A stretch of DNA of 64,000 bases from Saccopteryx bilineata (lineage: Eukaryota > Chordata > Mammalia > Chiroptera > Emballonuridae). A program made the translations under genes and the position numbers. Location of the stretch: positions 126,300,239-126,364,238 of the forward strand of contig NC_089493.1 in the NCBI RefSeq assembly GCF_036850765.1, in the 5' to 3' direction. Numbering within the stretch: the stretch's first letter is position 1; each line of letters begins with the position of its first letter. Below are positions 1-11,101 of the stretch, piece after piece. Below the pieces are notes generated by a model. It was given only the letters and a program-made list of their open reading frames with translations. It had not been told where the DNA came from and did not search any database.

Positions 1-330
1 CCATTGCCCTATACGATCTTTAGCAGATAGGAAGCAGATATGGTACTGGGAGGAGATTGCTGAGAAGAAGAACACATGGATGAGTAATCTGGAAAGAGAT
101 TAAACTCAGATTATGAGTTAGATGTAAGCCTTTGGACTAGAACTTTTCCATTCTTGGTACTCTGAAGACGCAAGCATCTGAATGTTCTTAAAAGAGAGAG
201 TCTCAAATTAAACTTGGTGTGAGGAGAGAAATGGTGGCATGAGGAATACTCCTGATTTCTGCCCTTGAAATTTCAAAAAATTCAACAATTAAACACAGAG
301 AAAAAAATCTTCAGAGCACCTGAAATATAC
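1..330. other. intronic sequence, nothing recognised
   Basis: AT-rich, non-coding sequence at the left edge of the window. I see no exon, SINE head or LINE motif. It may already be the start of the L1 5' UTR that becomes recognisable further right, because I could not find the 5' junction or target duplication of that element. Confidence 0.4.
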
Positions 331-516
331 ACACACCAGACAAAGGTATGATTGGGTGAAAAGGTGGCTGAAAATAAAATTTACTCAGAAGGAAAGAAGA
401 CAGAAGATGGGGTATTTCGCTTTCCTCACTGATCTGAGGAAGGGGCACTTTTGTTTGGAGCCAGGCGAAGTGGAGAGACTGAGATAGAGGGGAAGGAGCT
501 GAGTTAGGGCAGGTGC

Positions 517-975
517 TCAAACAAAAGAAAGAGCACACTGGCTCTGCCTGACATCGCAGACACTGGGCACACTCATGGACGGTGGGCTCCACCTGAAATG
601 ACCAGCATAGAGTACTCATGTGGGCCAGTGCAACTGTCTTTGTGTATTCCGGGCTCCACCATCACCGGCGGAGCTATGCTGGTGGCACTGGCACCATGGG
701 TGGTACACGTGCACGTGGGTCAAATTGCTTAGCCCAAGAAGCTGGGCACCTGTGTGGGCCTATGCAAGCATCTTTGAGCATTCCTGGTTCCACAATCACC
801 AGCGCTGGGCATGCACACAGGCCAAAATCCTTAGCTTGAGACTGCCCGGGCTGGGTGCGTACAAGCATCTATGTGCATTCCTGGCTCTGCCTGAGATCAC
901 AGGCACTGGGGGCTGGAGCCAGCCATTGCAAGCGTCTGTGTGAATTGCTGGAGTCGTGGGACCTGGACACAGATG
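517..975 (+). repeat. degenerate tandem units in the L1 5' UTR
   Basis: Four to five related segments recur at uneven spacing of roughly 65-135 bp, with cores near 517-567, 627-672, 761-809, 859-910 and 924-971. Shared words include 'gcattcctgg', 'gctctgcctga' and 'gcaagc.tct.tg'. By position, upstream of ORF1, they resemble the tandem promoter monomers known from some rodent L1 5' UTRs. A promoter role is inference from position only. Confidence 0.5.
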
Positions 976-1479
976 TGGCCTACCACGGGCTATCAAACAG
1001 TGTGCACATGCAAGAAGCCCATGGAGACCAGACCCACTGCATGCTGAGGTGTGCTAGATCTGCCGGCTGGCCCATAGAATTTTGCCTGTGTGTAGCAGAA
1101 AGGTGCTTGATCTGCAATCTGTGCCCAGAACTGTGCTTTGAGTGGTACTGAAGGGAGTATCTGACAGCACATAGCTCCCCTTGCTCTGCAAAAAGGGGCT
1201 AAGGCGAACCTCAAAACTGAGTCCCCAGGCTGCTAGCTCCAGTGGGAGGGTCGTGGGGAAAGGCACCTGGAGGACTGAGACTGCCATTGTTAGAACCTTA
1301 AAACCCTCAAAAATCCTGCCTGCCATCGGGACTGAGGCCCAGCCTATGTCATTACCACAGTGACCCACCAGCAGGCCCCTCCTTTTTTCCTGCTTTTGAA
1401 CTTCATTATCCATAATTGATACATTTTTCATTCTTATTTTCTGTGAGAGTTTCATTTCAGAAACCTTTACTTTTTTATT

Positions 1480-1800
1480 TGTTTGTTTTGTTCTTTTTAT
1501 TCTCTTTTCTTCTTTCTTTTTCTTTTTTCTCTCTTTCCATTTCTTCTCTTTTCCCTTTTTTTTCTTTGTTTTTGGTTTTTTCTTTCTCTCATCCAAACAT
1601 CATTTATAATCAAATTATTATATTTTGGACTCATATTTTTCTTTGTGGCATTTTTCTTGTTTTTACTTCATTATTTCTCTTTTTCATTTTTCCTCAGTTC
1701 CTGTTCCTTGTTTTCTGTACTTTTTGTTCCACTTATCATTTTAGAATTTTTCACTGTATGTTTTCAATTTTTATTTTATTTTTTTAATTATCTCTTATTG
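1480..1800 (+). repeat. T-rich / CT-rich tract of the L1 5' UTR
   Basis: Long runs of T and TC upstream of ORF1. The full-length antisense L1 has the matching complement, an A-rich tract, at about 30180-31060, so this is part of the element rather than an independent microsatellite. Apparent phenylalanine-rich or lysine-rich reading frames here are products of base composition. Confidence 0.6.
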
Positions 1801-1825
1801 GTGTTATTAACAATACCATTCTCAA

Positions 1826-2817
1826 ATGCCATTAAGAAAAAGAAAATCAAATATCATGGATACAAAAGACAGAGACGTAGCTCAGATAGGTGATGAAAAA
1901 ATCTCTAGAAAAAAAATATCAATTATTTGGAAACCTTGGAGTTAAATGACATAAAATTCAAAATTGAAGTTCTAAAAATACTCAGTGAAATACAAGAAAG
2001 CACTGGAAGGCAATTTAGTGAGCTCAAAAAACAATTTAATGAACAAAAAGAGTACTTCTCCAAGGAAATTGAAACTATAAAAAGAAACCAAACAGAGATG
2101 AAAAACTCAATACATGAACTGAAAAATGAGATAACAAGCTTAGCTAATAGAAAAGGCCAAATAGAGAATTAGTAGCATAGAAAACAGACAACTAGAGACA
2201 CTACAGAGAGAAGAGTAGAGAGACTAATGAATTAAAAAAATGAGAAAACCCTACAAGAGTTGTCTGACTCCATCAGAAAGAGCAATATAAGAATAATGGG
2301 TATATCAGAAGGAGAAGAGAGAGAAAAAGGAATGGAGAACATATTCAAACAAATAATTGAGAACTTCCCAAGCCTGTGAAAAGAATTAGAACCTCGAATC
2401 CAAGAAGCAAACAGAACACTGAGTTACCTTAACCCAAACAGACCTACTCCAAGGCACATTCCAATGAAATTATCATAGATCAATGACAAAGAAAAAATTC
2501 TCAAGGCAGCCAGGGAAAAGAAGAATACAACATATAAAGGCAGGCCCATTAGGTATCATCAGATTTCTCAGCAGAAACTCTACAAGCCAGAAGACAGTGA
2601 ACCCCAATACTTAAACTACTGAGAGAGAGAGAGGGAGTTTTAGCCAAGAATACTATATACATCAAAGCTATCCTTAAAATATGAAGGGGAAATAAAAACA
2701 TTCACAGATATAGAGAAGATGAGGGAATTTATCACCAGTAAACCCCCACTTCAGGAAATACTAAAGGGGGTTATTCGACCAGATACAAAGAACAAAACTA
2801 AACAAAATCACAAGTAA
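1826..2817 (+). pseudogene. L1 ORF1 (ORF1p, RNA-binding chaperone), broken
   Basis: The ATG at 1826 aligns with the start of the intact ORF1 at 30133 in the antisense L1, and the stop at 2815-2817 aligns with its stop. ORF1p is the trimeric RNA-binding protein that coats L1 RNA. The longest open piece, 1927-2172, is the Glu/Lys-rich coiled coil. An early in-frame stop lies just after the start, and further stops and small indels occur throughout, for example near 2170 and 2220. It cannot encode a full protein. Confidence 0.8.
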
Positions 2818-3133
2818 AAGCTCAAGATCACAATAAAAACAACAATCTGTGACAACAAAAACAAAAATGGGGAGACGACAAAGATTAGCAGTAGCAAAGA
2901 AGGATGGAGTGCAGAAGCACTCATGAGATAATGGACTACAGTGAATATGATATATATTCTTTTAATTACCTAATGGTAACAACCCTTGAAAATACCACTA
3001 CTGAAACACATAGCTTAAAAAAAGAAGAAACAGAGGAACGAAGTATGGGATACAACCAAACAAAAACAAATGACAGAAAAACAAAAGAGAAGAACCAAAC
3101 AAGAAACAGAGCTATCAGAAAGCAATATATAAA

Positions 3134-6100
3134 ATGGCAATAGGAAACCCTCAAGTGTCAATAATTACATTAAATGTAAATGGATTAAACTCACAAATAA
3201 AAAGGCACAGAGTAGCAGAGTGGATCAAAAAAGAAAATCCAACTGTATGCTACCTTCAAGAAACACATCTAACCTACAAGGATAAAAACAGATTCAAAGT
3301 GAAAGGTTGGAAAATGATTCTCCAAGTAAATAATATCCAAAGGAAAGCAGGTGTAGCCATACTCATATCTAACAATGCTGACTACAAGACAGCAAAGGAT
3401 AATCAGAAACAAAGATAGTTATTTCATAACGATAAAGGGGACATTGAATCCAGAAGACATAACACTTCTTAATATATATGCACCAAACCAATGAGCACAA
3501 AATTATATAAGATATCTATTAACTGATCTAAAAATACAATCATACTTGGAGACCTCAATACACCACTGACAGCTCTAGATCATTCATCCAAAAAAAAAAA
3601 AAAAAAGAAATATTGGCTTTAAACAAAACACTAGAACAGTTGAATATGATAGACATCTACAGGACATTTTATCCCAGAACACAGATTATACATTTTTCTC
3701 CAGTGTATATGGAACATTCTCAAGAATTGACCATATGCCACAGAACTAACATCAACAAATTCAGAAAGATTGAAATTATACCAAGCATATTCTCTGATCA
3801 TAAAGCTTTGAAACTAGAATTCAACTTCAAAAAAGAAGTAAACAAACCCACAAAAATGTGAAAATTAAACAACATACTTCTAATAAATGACTGGGTCAAA
3901 GAAGAAATAAAAGCAGAGATCAAAAGATATATACAGACAAACAAAAATGACATCACATATCAGAATCTCTAGCATGCAGCAAAAGCAGTAATAAGAGGGA
4001 AGTTCATATCATTACAGACTTATATGAACAAACAAGAGAGAGCCCAAGTAAACCACTTAACTTCACATCTTAAGGAACTAGAAAAACAAGAACAATGGCA
4101 ACCCAAAACCAGCAGAAGAAAGGAAATAATAAAAATCAGAGCAGAAATAAATGAAATAGAGAACAGAAAAACTATAGAAAAAATCAATAAAACAAGGAGC
4201 TGGTTCTTTGAAAAGATCAACAAAATTGACAAACCTTTGGCAAGGCTCACTAAGTAAAAAAGAGAAAGAACTCATATAAACAAAATTCAAAATGAAAAAG
4301 GAGAAATTACCACTGGTATCATAGATGTACAAAGGATTATTGTAGAATACTATGAAAAACTATATGCCACCATATTTAACAATCTAGAAGAAATGGATAA
4401 ATTTCTAGAATACAGTCTTCCTAGACTGAACCATGAAGAAGTAGAAAGCCTACACAGACCCATAAGCAGAGAGGAAATAGAAACAACTATCAAAAACTTC
4501 CCAAAAAATAAAAGTTCAGGGCCAGACAGCTACACTAGTGAATTCTATCAAACATTCAAAGAATATTTGGTTCCCATCCTTCTCAAAGTCTTCCAAAAAA
4601 CTGAAAAAGTAATACTTCCAAATACTTTTATGAGTCCAACATAACCCTCATACCAAAACCTGGCAAGGACAACACACAAAAAAGAAAACTACAGACCAAT
4701 ATCTCTAATGAATAAAGATGCAAAAATCTTAAACAAAATACTAGCAAATCGAATACAACAACACATTAAAAAAATAGTTCACCATGATCAAGTGGGATTC
4801 ATCCCAGAATCACAAGAATAGTTCAACATATGTAAAACAGTTAACGTAATACACCATATCAACAAAACAAAGAACAAAAACCATATGATCCTATCAATAG
4901 ATGCAGAAAAGGCATTTGATAAAATACATTTTATGTTTAAAACACTCAACAAAATGGGAATAGAAGGAAAATATCTCAACATTATAAAGGTCATTTATGA
5001 CAAACCATCAGCTAACATAATTTTAAATGGTAAAAACTAAAAACTTATCCTCTAAAATCAGGAACAAGACAAGGCTGCCCACTTTCCACTCCTATTCAAC
5101 ATAGTGTTGGAAGTTCTAGCCAGAGCTATCAGACAAGAGAAAGAAATAAAAGGCATTCACATTGGGAAAGAAGAAGTAAAGATTTCACTTTTTGCAGATG
5201 ATATGATCCTGTATATAGAAAGCTCCAAAGACTCCACAGAAAGGCTATTAGAAACAATAAACCAATACAATAAGGTCGCAAGATACAAAATTAATATGCA
5301 GAAATCTAATACTTTCCTATATGCCAACAGTGAAACTTCAGAAAATGAACTAAGAAAAAAATAATCCCTTTTATGGTTGCAATACCTAGGAATAAACATA
5401 ACAAAGAATATAAAGGACTTATATAATGGAAACTACAAAGCATTAAAGGAAATTGAAAAAGGTCCTCCTGGCCGGTTGACTCAGCGGTAGAGCGTCGGGC
5501 TGACATATGGAAGTCCCGGGTTTGATTCCCAGCCAGGGCACACAGGAGAAGCGCCCATCTGCTTCTCCACCCCTCCCCCTCTCCTTCCTCTCTGTCTCTC
5601 TCTTCCTCTCCCGCAGCCAAGGCTCCGTTGGAGCAAAGTTGGCCCAGGCACTGAGGATAGCTCTATGGCCTCTGCCTCAGGCACTAGAATGGCTCCAATT
5701 GCAGTGGAGCGATGCCCCAGTGGGGCTGAGCATCACCCCCTCATGGGCATGCCGGGTGGATCCCAGTTGGTCACATGTGGGAGTCTGTCTGCCTCCCCAC
5801 TGCTTCTCACTTCAGAAAAATACAAAAAAAAAAAAAAAAAGGAAATAAAAGATACAATGAAATGGAAAAATATTTCTTGTTTTGGATAGGAAGAATAAAT
5901 ATAGTTCAAATGGCCATATTACCCAAAGCAACATACTAATTTAATGCAATTCCCATCAAAATTTCAATGTCATTTTTTAAAGAAATGGAACAAAACATCC
6001 TTACGTTTATATGGAACCACAAAAAAACCCAAATAGCTAAAATAATCCTAAGAATAAAAAAACGAAGCAGGGGGGGCATTACAATAGCTGACTTTAAATT

Positions 6101-6452
6101 ATACTACAGAGCCATGATAATCAAAACAGCATGGTATTGGCAGAAAAACAGACACACAGACCAATGGAACAGAATAGAGAGCCCAGAAAGAAAACCACAT
6201 ATATATGGTCAAATCATCTTTGATAAAGGACCCAAAAACATACAATTGGAGAAAAGAAAGCCTCTTCAATAAATGGTGCTGGGAAAACTGGAAAGCCATG
6301 TGCAAAAGAATGAAACTCAACTACAGTTTGTCCACTTGCACAAAAATTAATTCAAAATAGATCAAAGATCTAAATATAAGATCTGAAACAATAAGTTTAA
6401 TAGAAGAAAACATAGGTACTAAACTCATGGACCTTGGCCGTAGAGAACGTTT
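3134..6452 (+). pseudogene. L1 ORF2 (endonuclease-reverse transcriptase), broken and 3'-truncated
   Basis: The ATG at 3134 opens the apurinic-type endonuclease domain, with 'QETH' around 3260-3270 and 'SDH' near 3796-3805. The reverse transcriptase follows, and its catalytic 'FADDM' is readable near 5191-5205. Many stops and frameshifts split it into short open pieces (3134-3418, 3613-3861, 4024-4257, 4393-4644, 5104-5364, 5967-6272). A SINE interrupts it at 5461-5840. Coding similarity ends at about 6452, so the C-terminal Cys-rich segment is missing. Dead element. Confidence 0.85.
5461..5840 (+). mobile_element. tRNA-derived SINE (type A), inserted in L1 ORF2
   Basis: The tRNA-like head has a Pol III A box ('ggttgactcagcggtagag') and a B box ('gggtttgattccc'). 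It is followed by a CT-rich body, a second unique part and an oligo(A) tail of about 18 A. The flanks show an imperfect duplication of the L1 target, 'aaggaaat' plus A-rich bases, at about 5446-5460 and again after 5839. The insertion therefore postdates the L1. Confidence 0.9.
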
Positions 6453-6459
6453 TATTCTA

Positions 6460-6735
6460 GATTCTTCTCTCTTTCTCTTATATCTGGATGACTACTAATT
6501 TCTGTCCATGCCACACTCTGACGTTTCAGGAACCTCCCTACCTCTTTACTCTCATGTCTGCTGCTCTAGTTTTTCACCTCTAGTACTGCAATCTACTTTA
6601 TAACTGGTTTTTGACTCATGTCTTTCTTGTTTATGTCTTCCATGATGTTACTAAGTTCTGGTTATTCTAATCACATTATCCCCACTTGCTTAAAAACCTT
6701 TGATGACTCTTTGCAGTTCCTATTACAAATCATCA
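6460..6735 (+). mobile_element. L2 LINE relic
   Basis: The stretch 'cccacttgcttaaaaacc' near 6682, followed by a Ser/Phe-type segment, resembles the well-known L2 3' region in sense orientation. It directly abuts the truncated end of the L1. Divergence is high, so the limits are approximate. Confidence 0.5.
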
Positions 6736-7320
6736 ATTTCTGACTAAGTGATTGGTTCATAGTGGCAACTGACTAGCTGATGACCATAATCAGATATCAC
6801 TTAACAGATAGGAACTATACACAGAGAAGCAGATTTGTGGAGAGAAGGAGATTAGTTTGTTCACTAACAATATGGAAGAAATAAACATTTGCCTCTGTTT
6901 TGGTTTTGAAATTATGAGGATCATTTGTATTTGATTTAAGCTTTATGTTAACAACCATGAGGGCAGGAGAGAAGTGTGAACTTTACCTTCTAGATTGGTA
7001 AAGATAAGGTCTGAGGTGAAATAATTGATAGCAGAGTATTTCTTTACCTTGAATGGGAGGAAAACATACTAGAAATATTTAAATATAACAATTAAAAAAA
7101 ACTTGATTCTTGTTAAAAACCTTGCCTTGATCTTAACTGAGAGAACAAAGTTTTTTTTTTACTGTATGGTATGTATTTGATATCCCCATATCTTTCCATA
7201 ATACAGGAAGAAGGGGCATTCAAAATAGTGCCTGGATAAATAAAGTACTTTTAGGCCCAAGTGTTTATATTAGTTATTAGAATAGTCATTGAATGAGAAT
7301 TATGCTAATAGAAATGAACT
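6736..7320. other. intron, nothing recognised
   Basis: AT-rich unique-looking sequence. I see no open frame of interest, splice-flanked exon or clear repeat. Confidence 0.5.
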
Positions 7321-7324
7321 TTAC

Positions 7325-8088
7325 CACCCTGTTCTGATAATATTTAGAAAAGTGACTATTCCCTTCTTTAAAAAATGAATGCCCCAGTCAAAATTCCAGC
7401 AAGGTGTTTTATATATATTAACAAATGGGTGATCAAATTTATATGAAACAGCCAAGCCCAGATTCACAACACAGAGCACAAAGTTGGAGGACTCACACTC
7501 ATCTATTTCAAAACTTAGCATAAAGATACAGTAATCAGGACAGTATGGTATTGGTGAAAAACAGACACATATATATCAATGGCACAGAATAGAGGGGCCA
7601 GAAATAGGCTCACACACATCACTTTTTCAAGTGATCTTTGACAAAGGAGCGAAGGAATTTCAATAGAGTAAGAATAATTTTTCGGTAAATGGTATCAGAA
7701 TAATTGAATATTCATATAAAAAAACTGAATATATACATGGACCTTATGCCTTTCACAAAATTCAGTCAAAATCAATCATAGACCTAAATGTAAAGGACAA
7801 AACTATAAAACTTCTAGAAGAAAACTTAGGAGAAAATCTAGGAAACCTTCGGTTTGGCAGCAATGAATGTTTAGATACAACACCAAAAGCATAATCCCAG
7901 AAAGAGAACGTTGGTAAGTTGGACATCATTAAAATCACAAACTTCCGCCCTGAAAAGACACTGTTAAAAGAATGAAAAGACAAGTCACAGACTGGGAGAA
8001 GTGTTTGCAAAACATATATATATAAGAGATGTATTCAATATATACAAAAAACTTATGCAAAAGTAAGAAAACAAACCTGTTAAAAAAT
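7325..8088 (+). mobile_element. old L1 ORF2 fragment (3' half)
   Basis: A broken + strand translation follows the L1 ORF2 region after the reverse transcriptase. It shows a tryptophan/tyrosine block like 'YGIGEKQTHIYQWHRIE' (7546-7593), then an 'FDKGAKEF'-type block near 7638-7660. It is far more diverged than the L1 at 330-6452 and belongs to an older subfamily. Both ends are truncated, so it is not the missing 3' end of that L1. Confidence 0.7.
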
Positions 8089-8888
8089 GGCATAAGCTCT
8101 GAAAACACTAGATGTGCAGACAGCAAATATGCAGATCTTTGTCTGCAATACCATCCTCCAGTAAAAGGAGCATGGCTCCTTGGAGACGTGGCTGATTCTA
8201 GGACTGGGCTAGCAAATATATAATATAAATCTAGAGAATTATGTAGTGCCAGAAAGTAAGGAAGCACTAAAGAAAATCCACATTGATGGGGCGGGTATGT
8301 CTATGGGCCACCCATGGCTTTCTTTCAAAGAATTTGGGGTAGGGGGGTGGAGAGTAACATTACACTGGAGAAACCTGAAGAGCACTACCTCAGCCTGTGA
8401 TCAGGTCAGCATCAACAGTGATGTCATGTTAGTGACTAGTATGTACATTAACCCTAGTCTAATCGCTAGAAAAACATCAGACAAATCCCAGTGGAAGGGC
8501 ACCCTACAAAGTAACTGAGGAGAGTATGCCTCAGAACTGGCCAGGTCATCAAAAAACAAGGGAGCCTAAGAAACTGTCACAGCTAAAAGGAGCCTGAGGA
8601 GACATGACAACTAAATATAAAGTGGTGTCCTGGGTGGGATCCTGGGAAAGAGTAAGGACAGTAGGTGAAAGTTAAGGAAATGTGGGTAAAAGGTGGACTT
8701 GAGTTAGTAAGAAGGTATTGATATTAGTTCTCACTGATTGTAAAACATGTACTGTGCTACTGGAAGATGTTAATAGTAGGAGAAGCTGAGTGGGAGCTGT
8801 CATTTCAAATTTCCTGTAAGTCTAAAACTGATCTGTTAAAGTACTATTTGAAGGTCTCAGGATAACCCAGTGTGTCCTGTCTTCACAG
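8089..8888. other. intron upstream of exon A, nothing recognised
   Basis: No repeat family recognised. The last 30 bases form an unremarkable polypyrimidine tract and a cAG acceptor for the exon that follows. Confidence 0.5.
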
Positions 8889-9036
8889 TTTTGAGAGTGT
8901 CTGCTGCCTCGCGGAGTCACCCTCTCTCTCGGACATCGCCTTTGATGGCAACCCCATAGCTCAGGAGTCATGGTACAAACACACCATCCTCCAGAATATG
9001 ATGCAGCTGCGCCAGCTCGATATGAAGAGAGTCACG
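8889..9036 (+). CDS. LRRC49: LRRC49 exon A (end of leucine-rich repeat region)
   Basis: This 148-bp internal exon starts at the third base of a codon and ends on a whole codon. It is flanked by 'tgtcttcac ag' and 'ACG|gtgagg'. It encodes 49 residues beginning FESVCCLAESPSLSD and ending RQLDMKRVT. The 'L..I.FDGNP' pattern is a last leucine-rich repeat and 'W.....L.....L..LD' the capping segment, typical of an LRR C-terminus. I recognise the joined exons as LRRC49, a non-catalytic subunit of the TTLL1 tubulin polyglutamylase complex. That complex adds glutamate side chains to microtubules, and the protein is linked to centriolar satellites and cilia. The call rests on residue similarity I recall, supported by six exons that join in frame in the expected order. 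Upstream LRR exons must lie 5' of the window. Confidence 0.9.
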
Positions 9037-9117
9037 GTGAGGGCCCACCGGCTACATGCCAGGCAGCTCCCTGGGGGGTTGAGGAATGGGTGCAGGATCC
9101 CTGCCTGACATGCTGCT

Positions 9118-9436
9118 TTTGTTGTTGTTGGGGTTTTTTGTTTGTTTTTGTTTTGAGAGAGAGAGGAACAGAGACAGGAAAGGAGAGAGATGAGAAGCAT
9201 CAGCTCATAGTTGTGGCACCTTAGTTTTTCATTGATTGCTTTCTCATATATGCCTTGACTGGGGGTTTCAGCTGAGCCAGTGACCACTTGCTCAAGCCAG
9301 TGGCCTTTGGGCTCAAGCCAGTGACCATGGGGTCGTGTCTATGATTCCATGCTCAAGCCAGCAACCTCGGGATTTTGAACTTGAGTCCTCAGCATCCCAG
9401 GTCAACGCTCTATCCACTGCGCCACCACTTAACAGA
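9118..9436 (-). mobile_element. tRNA-derived SINE (type D, 'gcttgagc' repeats), antisense
   Basis: Read on the minus strand, the tRNA-like head lies at 9436-9360 ('ggcgcagtggatagagcg'). It is followed by a body of repeated 'gctggcttgagc'-like words, a 'caatcaatg' segment and a purine-rich tail ending in A-rich repeats at 9118-9160. The flanks show a weak duplication ('acatgctgctt' and 'acaatgcttctt'). Confidence 0.8.
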
Positions 9437-9683
9437 CCTACAATGCTTCTTAATGTTAATGAATTTGGGATTATCAGAAATATAATTATGGTATAGTTCA
9501 TAATTATAATATAGATCTTTTTTTACTACCTCTCTCTATTCCCGATGTCATTGAATGGGGCTTTTAAAACTTCTCACAATAGAAATTTAAATTAATCATT
9601 ATGCTTGTTTTTCATTCTTGCTTCATATCCAACTAATAATGAACTTTAGAATGTATGAGTAAAAATTTCATCAATAATGGTTA

Positions 9684-9895
9684 AGAATATGGGTCCTGGA
9701 GCTAGACAGCTTGACTATTCTTTAGTCATGTGACCTTCAGCCATTTCCTTAACCTTTCTATACCTCATTTTCTCAAAGTCACATGTGGATCATCATTGTA
9801 TTAATGATACAATGATAAGGCTGTTGTTAAGGTAAAATAAAGCACTAAACCTTAGCACACTGTAAGGCTCTGAACAAGCATCAGCCACAGCTGTG
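9684..9895 (+). mobile_element. MIR SINE relic
   Basis: The order of short words matches the sense strand of the ancient mammalian MIR: 'gggtcctggagc.agac', 'catgtgaccttcagc', 'ttaacctttctatacctca', then 'ggctgttgttaagg.taaa' and a 'gctctgaacaagc' end. Strongly diverged. Confidence 0.7.
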
Positions 9896-9933
9896 TTAGT
9901 GCTGTGTCTCTCTACATAGCAGTCTCTTTTTTT

Positions 9934-10306
9934 TTTTTTTCTCTGTATTTTTCTGAAGCCGGAAACATGGAGAGACAGTCAGACAGACTCCCGCATGCGC
10001 CTGACCAGGATCCACCCGGCACGCCCACCAGGGGGTGATGCTCTGCCCCTCCGGGGTGTCGCTCTGTTGCGACCAGAGCCACTCTAGCACCTGGGGCAGA
10101 GGCCGAGGAGCCATCCGCAGCGCCCGGGCCATCTTTGCTCCAGTGGAGCCTCAGCTGCGGGAGGGGAAGAGAGAGACAGAGAGGAAGGAGAGGGGGAGGG
10201 GTGGAGAAGCAGATGGGCGCTTCTCCTGTGTGCCCTGGCTGGGAATCGAATCCGGGACTTCTGCACGCCAGGCCGACGCTCTACCACTGAGCCAACCGGC
10301 CAGGGC
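9934..10306 (-). mobile_element. tRNA-derived SINE (type A), antisense
   Basis: A full-length copy on the minus strand. Its tRNA-like head lies at 10306-10235 with B-box complement 'gggaatcgaatcc', and the oligo(A) tail reads as T-run on the + strand near 9928-9941. It is flanked by a direct repeat 'agcagtctcttttt' at about 9918-9931 and 10307-10321. It is little diverged from the other type A copies. Confidence 0.9.
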
Positions 10307-10324
10307 AGCAGTCTCTTTTTTTAA

Positions 10325-11093
10325 CCGCTCTCCCTCAGGGTGGGATTCAAATAATTTAACAACTGGTTCTCTGCCCTAATTACCTAATTCCTTGTCACCC
10401 CCTGGTTGTTTGACACTTTTTCTCTTTACATTGTATACTGTTTACTGAAGTAACAAACATGAGGGAATTAAAATGTAGTATTTCATCAAATGTACAATGA
10501 GTTTTATGAAATGAATAAATAAATATTGCAATCATAGTTCCATCAAATCTTTTTCACCTATGGATGGAATGAACATTGCTACAGGCGCTTAGAATAAAAA
10601 TACAGTACCCTGTTGCACAGATGAATGTTAAAAAAAAGAGTAAGGAATGTAAATTTGTGATTTCCACATTGGACAGCTGCCCAGGCACCAACCTTAGAAA
10701 GAACCCTGATTCCAAGTGCCATTTTAATAACTGATTCACTGAAATAACCAAAAATTAGGTATCAGTTCTGCCTAGCCAATGCGAATCGGCTGAATCCCAC
10801 CATTGCCGTGCCTCTGTCTGGGACATCTACACTTAAGTGTAGACAGGACATCTCTTGACTCAAGTGAAGTGCTGCATGTGATCACCATGCTTTTAGGCAT
10901 GGTGCATTAGCATATTATAGGTTCTGAGAAGGTCCAGAATAAACACACTTGCTTTAATTTGTTTCATTGTATCCCAAACTAATTTGGTTATTTTATTTTC
11001 TTAGGAAATTTCTTTTGATAATCTCAGACCTAAACTTCTACCTGTTTTCTTAATTCCTGACTCTGCCAGTTGTGGCATGAATTGGGAATGGTC
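10325..11093. other. intron, nothing recognised
   Basis: AT-rich intronic sequence with no recognised repeat or exon. A short self-repeated phrase 'gacatctacacttaag/tgtagacaggacatct' near 10822-10853 makes a small hairpin-like inverted repeat. Confidence 0.4.
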
Positions 11094-11101
11094 AGCTAGA
11101 T

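Larger units (their letters stand above)
330..6452 (+). mobile_element. L1 LINE, + strand, with 5' UTR but missing its 3' end
   Basis: The parts run in L1 order: a long 5' UTR (to 1825), a broken ORF1 (1826-2817), an inter-ORF spacer and a broken ORF2 starting at 3134. Similarity to the other L1 copies in this window stops near 6452, in the part of ORF2 after the reverse transcriptase. The rest of ORF2, the 3' UTR and the poly(A) tail are absent. A SINE is inserted at 5461-5840. The body is the same lineage as the L1 at 24713-32493, but it has many stops and small indels, so it is an older copy. The 5' limit is uncertain, and I could not define a target site duplication. Confidence 0.85.

Noticed and set aside
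1054..1596. Lysine-rich minus-strand frame of 180 codons
   Set aside because: The codons come from the T/CT-rich tract of the L1 5' UTR. There is no domain and no conservation argument.
5461..5540. tRNA gene-like A and B boxes (also at 19900, 11250, 59626 and others)
   Set aside because: These are the tRNA-derived heads of SINEs. They are followed by SINE bodies and tails and lack a proper tRNA 3' half.
7325..8088. Candidate for the missing 3' end of the first L1
   Set aside because: It is far more diverged and belongs to an older subfamily, so it is an independent fragment.
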